From positions 1 through 15,153 of the forward strand of contig JAGYMV010000013.1 in NCBI GenBank assembly GCA_018400355.1: 15,153 nucleotides of DNA. Reading direction: 5' to 3'. Source of the DNA: Wenzhouxiangella sp. (GTDB lineage Bacteria; Pseudomonadota; Gammaproteobacteria; Xanthomonadales; Wenzhouxiangellaceae). Each line of letters starts with the position of its first letter. The first letter of the stretch is position 1. Below are positions 7,729 to 15,141 of the stretch, in pieces. The position numbers were made by a program, and so were the translations under genes. The notes under the pieces are model-generated. The model saw only the letters and a list, made by a program, of their open reading frames with translations, was not told the origin of the DNA and made no database searches.

Positions 7729-8544
7729 CTATTCCACTTGGGTGGGCACATGCACTTCTTGAGCGCCTAGAAACTGTTCGTTGATGATGCGCTCTTCCAA
7801 AGAGTGCTCTGGGTCAAATAACAGCCGATGAGAAGTCGTGGTGTCTTGTTGCACCACGACTTTTTTGATGTCTCTAAACTCATCGTAGTCTGCTGTCACG
7901 CTCACCGGGCGCCGTTCGGGGTGGATCACTTCAAATTCAATCAGGGTCTGGGCCGGCAAAATGGCCCCCTGCCAGCGCCTGGGTCGAAATGGGCTGATCG
8001 GTGTCAAAACGATCGCTTCGGTACCCAGTGGCAATATTGGGCCGTGCGCCGAGAGGTTGTAAGCTGTAGAGCCGGCGGCCGTGGCCACCAGCACCCCATC
8101 GGCCACCAGCTTAGAGAGCCGTTCTTGGTCGTTGACGCACACGCGAATGTGCGCGGCCTGATTGGTTTGTCGCAACAGCGCCACCTCATTGATGGCCAAG
8201 GCTTGATGCATTTCGCCATCCACAGACTCTGCCCGCATCACCAAAGGATTTAAAGTAACTTCTCGCGCACGACGAATTCTTTCAATCAAATCATGAGCTT
8301 GGTAGCGATTCATCAAAAACCCCACATCCCCCAATCGCATACCAAACACCGGCACATTGAATTCCACATGCTCGTGCAGCGTGTGCAGCATGAACCCATC
8401 ACCACCCAAGACCACCAATACATCGGCATCTTGTGGATCATGCGGTCGATACTGAGATTGGAGATCCGCCAAAGCCTCTTGGGAGCCAGCGTGCTGACTG
8501 GCTAGAAACGCAAGCTTGAGTGGCTCAGCGCCGGCTGGACTCAT
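7729..8544 (-). CDS. nadK: NAD kinase
   Basis: Phosphorylates NAD to NADP using ATP (or polyphosphate in some members), the only known route to NADP in bacteria. 271 residues. The ATP/NAD-binding GGDG is at 47-50 (followed by FMLHTLH), NE at 119-120, and the glycine-rich AAGSTAYN at 156-163; the second conserved region reads SPFRPRRW at 184-191. The forms GGDGFML, NEVALLRQT and SPFRPRRW belong to the NadK subgroup common in Alphaproteobacteria (and, from memory, Xanthomonas), rather than to the E. coli type. The ATG overlaps the stop codon of the upstream glutamate dehydrogenase gene (ATGA on the minus strand), and no ribosome binding site is visible, so translation is probably coupled. Confidence 0.93.
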   Translation of the reverse strand: MSPAGAEPLKLAFLASQHAGSQEALADLQSQYRPHDPQDADVLVVLGGDGFMLHTLHEHVEFNVPVFGMRLGDVGFLMNRYQAHDLIERIRRAREVTLNPLVMRAESVDGEMHQALAINEVALLRQTNQAAHIRVCVNDQERLSKLVADGVLVATAAGSTAYNLSAHGPILPLGTEAIVLTPISPFRPRRWQGAILPAQTLIEFEVIHPERRPVSVTADYDEFRDIKKVVVQQDTTTSHRLLFDPEHSLEERIINEQFLGAQEVHVPTQVE

Positions 8545-11500
8545 GTCTGCGCCGTGGCGTTGAGCAACTGTTCCACACCGGCGATGGCTACCTGCAAGGA
8601 GGGATAATCGGTGGCATTGCTTTCTACCATTTCATCGAGCATCAAGCACACACGAGAAACCTCCGCACCGTGGGTGTCAAACCACGCCTTGATGGCATCT
8701 GCTGACCGGCCTTGTTCTTTGAGGACCCGCATGGTGAGCTGGCGGTGGTGTTGGAAGAGCTGTTCGCGCAAGTGTCCACGTGCGTGGGCATGCCAAGGTT
8801 GTTCCACAGGCAGGCTCTCCACGCTGGCCCGAAGCCATTTGAGGTGCAGGTGCCCCAGCAACTCAAAGTAGACTTGAGCGACCTGTTCCACCTCACTGCC
8901 TTGAGCGAGGCTTTCATCGACAATATCGAGTGCTGCGTGCATGAAAGGCAAACGCGCCACCTGAAACGCCAACTCATCAGGCATGCCCAACTCCACCAAA
9001 GCCAATTGACGTGACTCCAGCTCGGCCCGTTGCTCAGCAGGCAAGACATTGATCAAACAGCTGGCATACTCAGATACACCTGGGCCAAAGCGCTTGACCT
9101 GCGAGGAGATATCGATCTGATAGCCCTTAGGCAAAGCAATCAAACGCCTGGTCACATGCCGCATCAACTTCCACATCTCAAGAAGGGCTGCGGTCTGACA
9201 AGCGGCTGGCACCACATTATCGAGCGACTCAATCGCTTCCCAGAATGGGCGCGCTGAGAGAATTTCTCTGGCCACCGTAAACGCCTTGGCCATTGTGGCT
9301 GAATCAGCCCCCGTGTCTTCTTTGATTCGTGTCGCAAAGTGGGCACCCATGCGGTTGACGATGCTGTTGGTCACACGAGTGGCCACTATCTCTCGGCGCA
9401 ATCGATGCTCAGGCATGAGGTCTTTGAAATCTTTTTGCAAAGGCTTGGGGAAATAGGCCTCGAGCTCTCTGGACAGATAGGGGTCTTCGGGCACATCCGA
9501 ATCCAACAAATCTTGATACAAGGTGATTTTGGAAAAAGAAAGCAGAAGAGACAGCTCAGGACGCGTTAATCCCAACCCACGTGTCACACGGTCTTTCAGG
9601 GCTTCTTCATCGGGCAGATTCTCCAAGTCGCGGTCAATCACGCCTTGGCCTTCGAGCATGGCAATGAAATGGGCTTCTGAACCGAGGCGATCGCCAGTCA
9701 TTGACGACATCACGCTAATGGCTTGGGTTTGGAGCGTGTTTGAGCGAAGCACCAGAGCCGAGACTTCATCGGTCATTTTCTCAAGCAAGGCATTTCGCTG
9801 CTCAACAGACAAACGCCCGGCCTCCACCGCGTGGTTGAGTAAGATCTTGATGTTGACTTCATGATCAGAGCAATCCACCCCAGCCGAGTTATCAATAAAG
9901 TCGGTGTTGATCATCCCACCCGCCAAGGCATATTCAATCCGCCCTCGCTGTGTGAGCCCTAAGTTGCCGCCCTCACCCACAACGCGCGCGCGCAATGCAT
10001 TGCCATCGATCCGGACTTGGTTGTTCGCCAAATCACCCACCTCAGCGTGGGTCTCAGTACTGGCTTTGACATAGGTGCCGATGCCGCCATTCCACAGCAA
10101 GTCCACTGGCGCGCGCAACAGGGCTTGAATCAAGGCCTGTGGTGTTAGGCTCTTTTCTTCCAGACCAAGCCACTCTTGAATGTCTGGGGAGACCTCGATC
10201 GTTTTTGATTGCCGAGAGAAGATGCCGCCCCCTTTGGAAATCAGTGCCTCGTTGTAGTCGGCCCAACTCGATCCGGGCAAATCAAACAAACGCTGCCGTT
10301 CTTTGAAACTGGCCTGGCAATCGGGGTGTGGATCTAGAAAAATGTGGCGATGGTTAAAGGCGGCCTTGAGCTCGATGTGCGGAGACAACAGCATGCCATT
10401 GCCAAACACATCGCCTGCCATGTCGCCTATGCCCACCACACTGAATGGCTGTGATTGAGTGTCCACACCCAGCTCACGGAAATGCCGCTTCACAGATTCC
10501 CAAGCGCCTTTCGCGGTGATCCCCATTTTCTTGTGATCGTAGCCATTGGAACCACCCGAGGCGAAGGCATCGCCCAGCCAAAAACCCCGAGCGAGAGAGA
10601 TCTCATTGGCAATGTCTGAGAAGCTGGCGGTGCCTTTGTCGGCCGCGACAACCAAGTAAGGATCGGGACCATCGTGGCAGACCACGCGGTCCGGTGGCAC
10701 GATGGTTTCGCCATCCAAATTGTCGGTGATGTCCAAAAGCCCGCTGATAAAGGTCTTGTAAGCCCCGATGCCCTCTTCCATATAGGCTGCACGATCTTCT
10801 GCATCGGGTAACTGTTTGGCCACAAACCCACCCTTGGCACCGACTGGGACAATCATGGTGTTTTTGACCATTTGTGCCCGCATCAGGCCAAGCACCTCGG
10901 TCCTAAAATCCTCTCGTCGGTCAGACCAGCGAAGCCCACCTCGGGCGACAGAACCGCCTCTCAAATGAATGCCTTCGACCCTGGGTGAGTAGACCCAGAT
11001 CTCGCGGTAAGGCTTGGGCTTGGGCAACTCTTGAACAACCGCCGAGTCCAACTTGAAGCTGACATAGGATTTGGGTGCGCCTGTCTCATCGATTTGGTAG
11101 AGACTGGTCCGCAAGGTCGCATCAATAAATTGGCAAAACCCTCTAAAAATACGGTCTTGGTCGGCCGACTGAACAGACTGCAAAGCCCGCCCAATGGCTC
11201 GACGGGTTAAATCGGACACGTGGCCAGCACCCTCGTCCCCTCGGGCCTGACAGACTTCTTCGAGATACTCACTCAACACCGGATCGCTGATGCCTTGTGC
11301 CAAGCTCAAACAATGCTCGTGCAGTGACTTGTGTGCCTGCTGTCTTTGCTTTTTGTTTTCTGAAGCCCGGTCGGGGTCAAAGCGCGCTTCAAAATACTCC
11401 ACCAGCAAACGGGCAATCAGTGGAGACGAGTTCAGGGTTTGTTCCATATATTGCTGCGAATACGGCATCTCAGATTGCAGCAAATACTTGCTCATGGCAC

Positions 11501-13490
11501 GCAGCAACGCGACTTGTCGCCAGGTCAAACGGGCCAGCAGCACCAATCGATTGAATCCATCGTTTTCAGCCCGTTTCCGCCAAACCTGCTCAAAGGCTTC
11601 TTGAAAATGTTCGCGAACGTGCTCGAGCTTGTCATCGAAGCCTTCCGGGGGACGCATGTCGAAGTCCTGGATCCACAGCACCTGGCCATCGTTGAGCTTG
11701 AGCTCATAAGGGCGCTCAGACACGATTCGGGTGCCTAAGTTTTCAAGCATGGGCAGCACATCGCTCAACGGGATGGGCTCGGATCGCTTGAAAATCTTAA
11801 ACCGCAGAATGCTGGTATCACGTGTCTTGGGGCGATAGAGGCTCAAAGCGAGATCGTCCCCATCGAGCACCTTGGCCATATTGGCCACATCAAATTGAGC
11901 CACGCTGGGCGCCACATCTTCCACATAAGCGGCTGGAAACGCGCCGGCAAAACGCTTGGCCCAAGCGCCGCCTTGATCGGCGCCATGGGTCTTGACCAAG
12001 ATCTCTTCGAGCTCATCGTCCCAGCGACGAATCGCGACTTTGATTTTTTGCTCTATCTTTTCGATGTCCACATCGATGGCGGAGTATTCTTTTGGCCGAA
12101 CCACCACATGCACGCGCGCCAGATTGGACTCGCCCACCTGCACTGCAAAATCAATGGTCTGACCTTTCAGAGCACGCTTGAGGATGTTTTGGATTTTGAG
12201 GCGGTTTTCAGTGTTGAAACGTTCTCTTGGGATAAAAACCAAGCAAGAGAAGAACCGCCCAAAGCGCTCACGCCGAATAAACAAGCGTGTTTGGCTGCGT
12301 TCTTGCAAATCCAAAATACCAATCCCCAAGTCAAGCAATTCAACGGTGGTGGCCTGAAAAAGCTCTTCTCGGGGCAGTGTCTCTAGAATGTGCAACAAGG
12401 CCTTGGCCGCGTGGCTGTTGGGTCTGAGTCCAGATTGAGCCATCACATGATCGACCTTTCGACGCACCAACGGTGTGTCTTGGCACCGGCGAATGTAGGC
12501 ACCTGAGGTAAACAGACCGATGATGCGTTTTTCTTGGCAGACTCGACCGTCTTGGCCAAAATACAAGACCGAGATGTAATCCATGTAGCCTTGGCGGTGG
12601 ACCCGTGATAAGGCATTGGTCTTCGTAATAATGATGGGTTCGGAGCGGTTTCTTTGATCAGCGCCTCTGGCCAGATCTTTCAGCGAGCGAACGGGCGCCT
12701 CTCGGTGGTCGGCATGCATGATGCCCAAACCACTTTCACCAACCGCTCGAAGCACACGGTCAGCCCCTTGGTCCTCAATGACATACTCACGGTATCCCAG
12801 AAAGGTGAAATGATCATCGGCCAACCAATTTAAGAAAGCGGACAACTCCTCAACTTGGTCAGAAGACATATCAGCGTGCGTTTTGTCGAGCTCAGAGGCA
12901 ATCTTTCTGGCCGCGGCCACCATCGGCTTCCAATCTCGAACGGCATGGTGCAACTCATCGAGACCCGCACGAACCGCTTTTTCGATACGCTCGAGCTGCG
13001 AGGCCTGACGTTGATAATCCACCTCCACATGCATCAAAGATTCCGCTCGGACTCGAGCCCCACCCTCTCGTTGCAGGGAGTCCATCCGACCTTTGGCGTC
13101 TCTCTCGACAAACATGACAGGGTGAATAATGAGCTGCGCGCTGATGCCCATGGCGCTCAAGGCCAAGACCACCGAATCGACCAAAAAGGGCCCATCATTG
13201 TTCACGATTTCGATGATGGTGTGGTGGCTTGACCAGCCGTGTGACTCATCGGTTGGATTGAACACCCGAAGCTTGGGTTCATCGGGTGATTTGTCTTCGG
13301 CAAACTCAAAAAAGCTCTCAGCAATCTTGGCGCGAACTGCTGCGGGAACACCCACAAGCTCTGTGGTTGGCACACGCTCATAAAGCATCCGAGAAAATTC
13401 AACCAATTCTCGGCGGGCACCTTGGCCAAGCAAGGCTTGCTCAACCGTTTGCAGGTAATCGGCTTTGCGTTGTTCTTCTGCTGCACTCAT
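8541..13490 (-). CDS. gdhB: NAD-specific glutamate dehydrogenase, large (~180 kDa) class
   Basis: Oxidatively deaminates glutamate to 2-oxoglutarate and ammonia with NAD, mainly for amino-acid catabolism. At 1649 residues it has the normal length for the large bacterial class (Pseudomonas GdhB, Streptomyces L-180). N-terminal regulatory region with ACT-like modules: HTIIEIVNNDGPFLVDSV at 90-107, further modules at about 400-480 and 540-610. Catalytic region about 800-1230: RGGLRWSDR at 850-858, VPVGAKGGF at 881-889 with the substrate-binding/catalytic Lys886, the NAD-binding GIGDMAG at 1020-1026, EGGNLG at 1173-1178, and NSAGVDCSDHEVN at 1201-1213. A long helical C-terminal domain follows. 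No frameshift is seen. The ATG at 13488-13490 has only a weak GGA upstream. It lies 41 bases after the acyl-CoA dehydrogenase stop on the same strand and overlaps nadK by four bases, so the three genes probably form one operon. Pseudomonas members are allosteric; control here is unknown. Confidence 0.96.
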   Translation of the reverse strand: MSAAEEQRKADYLQTVEQALLGQGARRELVEFSRMLYERVPTTELVGVPAAVRAKIAESFFEFAEDKSPDEPKLRVFNPTDESHGWSSHHTIIEIVNNDGPFLVDSVVLALSAMGISAQLIIHPVMFVERDAKGRMDSLQREGGARVRAESLMHVEVDYQRQASQLERIEKAVRAGLDELHHAVRDWKPMVAAARKIASELDKTHADMSSDQVEELSAFLNWLADDHFTFLGYREYVIEDQGADRVLRAVGESGLGIMHADHREAPVRSLKDLARGADQRNRSEPIIITKTNALSRVHRQGYMDYISVLYFGQDGRVCQEKRIIGLFTSGAYIRRCQDTPLVRRKVDHVMAQSGLRPNSHAAKALLHILETLPREELFQATTVELLDLGIGILDLQERSQTRLFIRRERFGRFFSCLVFIPRERFNTENRLKIQNILKRALKGQTIDFAVQVGESNLARVHVVVRPKEYSAIDVDIEKIEQKIKVAIRRWDDELEEILVKTHGADQGGAWAKRFAGAFPAAYVEDVAPSVAQFDVANMAKVLDGDDLALSLYRPKTRDTSILRFKIFKRSEPIPLSDVLPMLENLGTRIVSERPYELKLNDGQVLWIQDFDMRPPEGFDDKLEHVREHFQEAFEQVWRKRAENDGFNRLVLLARLTWRQVALLRAMSKYLLQSEMPYSQQYMEQTLNSSPLIARLLVEYFEARFDPDRASENKKQRQQAHKSLHEHCLSLAQGISDPVLSEYLEEVCQARGDEGAGHVSDLTRRAIGRALQSVQSADQDRIFRGFCQFIDATLRTSLYQIDETGAPKSYVSFKLDSAVVQELPKPKPYREIWVYSPRVEGIHLRGGSVARGGLRWSDRREDFRTEVLGLMRAQMVKNTMIVPVGAKGGFVAKQLPDAEDRAAYMEEGIGAYKTFISGLLDITDNLDGETIVPPDRVVCHDGPDPYLVVAADKGTASFSDIANEISLARGFWLGDAFASGGSNGYDHKKMGITAKGAWESVKRHFRELGVDTQSQPFSVVGIGDMAGDVFGNGMLLSPHIELKAAFNHRHIFLDPHPDCQASFKERQRLFDLPGSSWADYNEALISKGGGIFSRQSKTIEVSPDIQEWLGLEEKSLTPQALIQALLRAPVDLLWNGGIGTYVKASTETHAEVGDLANNQVRIDGNALRARVVGEGGNLGLTQRGRIEYALAGGMINTDFIDNSAGVDCSDHEVNIKILLNHAVEAGRLSVEQRNALLEKMTDEVSALVLRSNTLQTQAISVMSSMTGDRLGSEAHFIAMLEGQGVIDRDLENLPDEEALKDRVTRGLGLTRPELSLLLSFSKITLYQDLLDSDVPEDPYLSRELEAYFPKPLQKDFKDLMPEHRLRREIVATRVTNSIVNRMGAHFATRIKEDTGADSATMAKAFTVAREILSARPFWEAIESLDNVVPAACQTAALLEMWKLMRHVTRRLIALPKGYQIDISSQVKRFGPGVSEYASCLINVLPAEQRAELESRQLALVELGMPDELAFQVARLPFMHAALDIVDESLAQGSEVEQVAQVYFELLGHLHLKWLRASVESLPVEQPWHAHARGHLREQLFQHHRQLTMRVLKEQGRSADAIKAWFDTHGAEVSRVCLMLDEMVESNATDYPSLQVAIAGVEQLLNATAQT

Positions 13491-13531
13491 CGGTGGAATC
13501 CAAGCATTTGATGGCTGATGGGTGGATGGGC

Positions 13532-14695
13532 TTAGCGCAGACCCGTTTCAGTCCGCGCAATCACCATCCGTTGAATTTCACTCGTGCCCTCATAAATCTC
13601 TGTGATTTTTGCATCTCGGAAATAGCGCTCGATGGGCATCTCTTTGCTGTAGCCCATGCCACCATGCAATTGAACCGCTTGATGCGCAATCCACATCGCC
13701 GCTTCTGAGGCGAATAGTTTTGCCATTGAACCATCCAACGTAATCCGCGCGCCGGTTTTTTCCGATTGCATCTTGGCCCACGCCGCTCTGAGGGTCAGCA
13801 AGCGCGCTGCTTCAAGCTTGGTCTTCATGTCCGCGAGTTTCTGCTGAATCATTTGGAAGGAGCCAATTTCTTGTCCAAAAGCCTTGCGGTCTCTGGCATA
13901 GGTCAGGCTCGCCTGATAGGCCGCTTGCGCAATCCCCACCGCTTGGGCCGCAATGCCAATCCGGCCAGCATCCAACACACTCATGGCGATCTTAAAGCCA
14001 GCGCCCTCATCACCCAAACGGTCTTCCACGGCACATTGGTAATCGTTGAGCTCGACCTCACAGGTGGCTGACGCCCGAATGCCCAGTTTGGGTTCGGTTT
14101 TTCCGCGTGAGAACCCTTCTTTCTCAGTATCAATCAAAAAAGCGGTGATGCCCTTGGCACCCGCTTCTGGATTGGTGGAGGCAAACAACACCAAGTAGCG
14201 GGCATAGGGTCCTGAGGTGATCCAAGATTTTCTGGCGTTGATGGTGTAGTGACTGCCATCCTCACTCAACACCGCCCGTGACTTCATGGTGGAGGCATCC
14301 GAACCCGATTGTGGCTCACTCAATGCATAGGCACCAATTTGCTCACCGGATGCAATCGCTCGAACGTATTTTTGCTTTTGCTCTTCGGTCCCGTATTTCA
14401 AGATGCCGTTGCAAAACAAAGAATTGTTCACCGACATGATGGTTCCGTGTGCCGCATCGGCCGCAGAGACCTCAATCATGGCCAACACATAACCAATGGT
14501 GTCTAGCCCCGCTCCACCATAGCTCTCTGGAACTTCGATCCCCATTAAGCCCAATTCGCCCATGGCCTGTATATTGGCCAAAGGAAACTCCCCCGATGCG
14601 TCAAACTCAGCTGCCACTGGGGCAATTTGTTGCTCGGCAAAATCCTTGGCTGCCGCTTGAATCATTTGTTGTTCGTCGGTGAGCTGAAAATCCAT
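13532..14695 (-). CDS. Acyl-CoA dehydrogenase (short-chain/butyryl type)
   Basis: FAD enzyme introducing the alpha-beta double bond into acyl-CoA, passing electrons to ETF. 387 residues from the ATG at 14693-14695 (MDFQLTDEQ), the usual length and N-terminus of the family. The frame stays open for 29 more codons upstream, but that extension has no family resemblance and covers a probable promoter, so it is excluded. Motifs: YALSEPQSGSDA at 123-134 (FAD/substrate region), WITSG at 158-162, RKAFGQ at 270-275, HGGMGYSKE at 344-352, and DAKITEIYEGTSEIQ at 361-375 with the likely catalytic base Glu369 (the Y-E-G-T position of short/medium-chain and butyryl-CoA dehydrogenases, not the isovaleryl-CoA arrangement). 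Exact chain-length preference cannot be read from sequence. First gene of the probable operon with gdhB and nadK. Confidence 0.93.
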   Translation of the reverse strand: MDFQLTDEQQMIQAAAKDFAEQQIAPVAAEFDASGEFPLANIQAMGELGLMGIEVPESYGGAGLDTIGYVLAMIEVSAADAAHGTIMSVNNSLFCNGILKYGTEEQKQKYVRAIASGEQIGAYALSEPQSGSDASTMKSRAVLSEDGSHYTINARKSWITSGPYARYLVLFASTNPEAGAKGITAFLIDTEKEGFSRGKTEPKLGIRASATCEVELNDYQCAVEDRLGDEGAGFKIAMSVLDAGRIGIAAQAVGIAQAAYQASLTYARDRKAFGQEIGSFQMIQQKLADMKTKLEAARLLTLRAAWAKMQSEKTGARITLDGSMAKLFASEAAMWIAHQAVQLHGGMGYSKEMPIERYFRDAKITEIYEGTSEIQRMVIARTETGLR

Positions 14696-14734
14696 AAATA
14701 GACCCGTTACGCCTTGAATTGATTGAATATCCAA

Positions 14735-14740
14735 AGTATA
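14735..14740 (-). promoter_or_regulatory. Candidate -10 element for the acyl-CoA dehydrogenase-gdhB-nadK operon
   Basis: On the minus strand this reads TATACT, about 40 bases upstream of the acyl-CoA dehydrogenase ATG. Transcription would start near 14728, giving a leader of about 33 bases. There is no good -35 hexamer at the right distance, so the promoter would be weak or regulated. Its presence supports the shorter start chosen for the enzyme. Confidence 0.35.
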
Positions 14741-14839
14741 GCGCCCCTGTGGGCCAGTCTGCGCAAATTTTGGCCACTGCAACCCAGACGGCCTTGGGTG
14801 GCAACCTGAAATTAGTTCATGAAATTCTGTTGACTTTTG

Positions 14840-14867
14840 TTGACTTGATCTTTGAGTGGTTTACAAT
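14840..14867 (+). promoter_or_regulatory. Sigma70-like promoter of the candidate small RNA
   Basis: TTGACT (14840-14845) and TACAAT (14862-14867) each match consensus at five of six positions, with a 16-base spacer. A second TTGACTT occurs ten bases upstream (14830-14836). The region is AT-rich and no protein gene follows on this strand, so the promoter appears to serve the structured element ending at the terminator. Start expected near 14873-14875. Confidence 0.65.
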
Positions 14868-14872
14868 AGAAC

Positions 14873-14988
14873 TTCCGGTGTAAGGCTCCCCCTCCTTGCC
14901 CGGATCGCGACCGAGGCTCCCCCCTTGCCTCGGTCGCACCTTAAATTCAAAACAAAGCCCGAGTAGACCCAGTCTCTCGGGCTTTTTT
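14873..14988 (+). ncRNA. Candidate small regulatory RNA with two C-rich hairpin loops
   Basis: A unit of about 115 nt with its own promoter and terminator in the 359-base gap between the acyl-CoA dehydrogenase gene and the tRNA, with no credible ORF. First hairpin near 14880-14899: GTAAGG pairs with CCTTGC (one G-U) around a loop of CTCCCCCT; an alternative fold pairs GGC with GCC and exposes CCTCCTT. Second hairpin 14907-14937: GCGACCGAGGC pairs perfectly with GCCTCGGTCGC, 11 bp, around the loop TCCCCCCTT. An A-rich, single-stranded linker (14938-14954) and the terminator with its U tail follow, as in Hfq-associated sRNAs. CCTCCTT (14891-14897) is identical to the core 16S anti-Shine-Dalgarno, so base-pairing to ribosome binding sites is a reasonable inference. 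The design recalls Xanthomonas sX13, an sRNA of similar size with C-rich loops; homology is not established. An alternative is a leader or attenuator for the tRNA, but the tRNA has its own promoter. Confidence 0.6.
14955..14988 (+). terminator. Rho-independent terminator of the candidate small RNA
   Basis: AAGCCCGAG (14955-14963) pairs perfectly with CTCGGGCTT (14976-14984). An inner AGAC/GTCT pairing extends the stem after one bulged T. A run of six T (14983-14988) follows directly. On the minus strand there is only a short T-run after the stem, so it works mainly in the plus direction. Confidence 0.85.
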
Positions 14989-15013
14989 AATGGCTGTGGC
15001 TGCTAGGTGTTTA

Positions 15014-15042
15014 ATGACATTGTGGCGAGGGGAGGCTATAAT
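15014..15042 (+). promoter_or_regulatory. Promoter of tRNA-Leu
   Basis: ATGACA (15014-15019, five of six consensus bases) and a perfect TATAAT (15037-15042) with the optimal 17-base spacer. Transcription should start near 15049, only about six bases before the mature tRNA 5' end, so the leader is very short. A GAGGGGAGG stretch just before the -10 resembles a ribosome binding site but no gene uses it. Confidence 0.75.
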
Positions 15043-15048
15043 GACTGC

Positions 15049-15064
15049 CCACCTGCCGAGGTGG
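15049..15064 (+). repeat. Inverted repeat across the tRNA 5' end
   Basis: CCACCT (15049-15054) pairs perfectly with AGGTGG (15059-15064) around the loop GCCG. The left arm is the expected leader; the right arm is part of the acceptor stem and D-arm. In the precursor this hairpin would compete with the tRNA fold and mask the RNase P site. Confidence 0.5.
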
Positions 15065-15141
15065 CGGAATTGGTAGACGCGCTGGACTTAAAATCCCGTG
15101 GTCATTTCATGACCGTGCCGGTTCGAGTCCGGCCCGGGGCA
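15055..15141 (+). tRNA. tRNA-Leu(UAA), with mismatched acceptor and anticodon stems
   Basis: Class II tRNA, 87 nt, with a long variable arm and leucine-type features (TGGCGG, GGTAGACGC). D stem GCG/CGC (15064-15066/15078-15080), anticodon loop CTTAAAA with anticodon TAA (15089-15091), variable arm GGTCAT/ATGACC (15100-15105/15109-15114), T stem GCCGG/CCGGC (15117-15121/15129-15133) with loop TTCGAGT. These local stems are perfect. The acceptor is not: GCCGAGG against CCGGGGC leaves G15058-G15137 and A15059-G15136 mismatched. The anticodon stem has T15083 opposite C15097. After the discriminator A15141 comes CTA, so CCA is not encoded. It would read UUA and UUG codons. It may be a chimera, a decaying copy or an assembly artefact; the strong promoter argues that it is, or recently was, expressed. 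Confidence 0.8.

Noticed and set aside
7828..8253. 141-codon open frame on the plus strand
   Set aside because: Antisense to nadK, low-quality composition rich in His and Arg, no family resemblance.
11895..12386. 163-codon open frame on the plus strand
   Set aside because: Lies fully antisense within gdhB, whose protein sequence is unmistakable; no ribosome binding site or family resemblance. Similar antisense frames at 11290-11738, 12855-13232 and 9339-9569 were dropped for the same reason.
14696..14782. N-terminal extension of the acyl-CoA dehydrogenase
   Set aside because: The frame is open, but the extra 29 residues do not resemble the family and cover the probable promoter; the family N-terminus begins at MDFQLTDEQ.
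15041..15075. Mini-ORF starting at ATG 15041 after GAGGGGAGG
   Set aside because: Only about 11 codons, running into the tRNA; the ATG belongs to the -10 element of the tRNA promoter.
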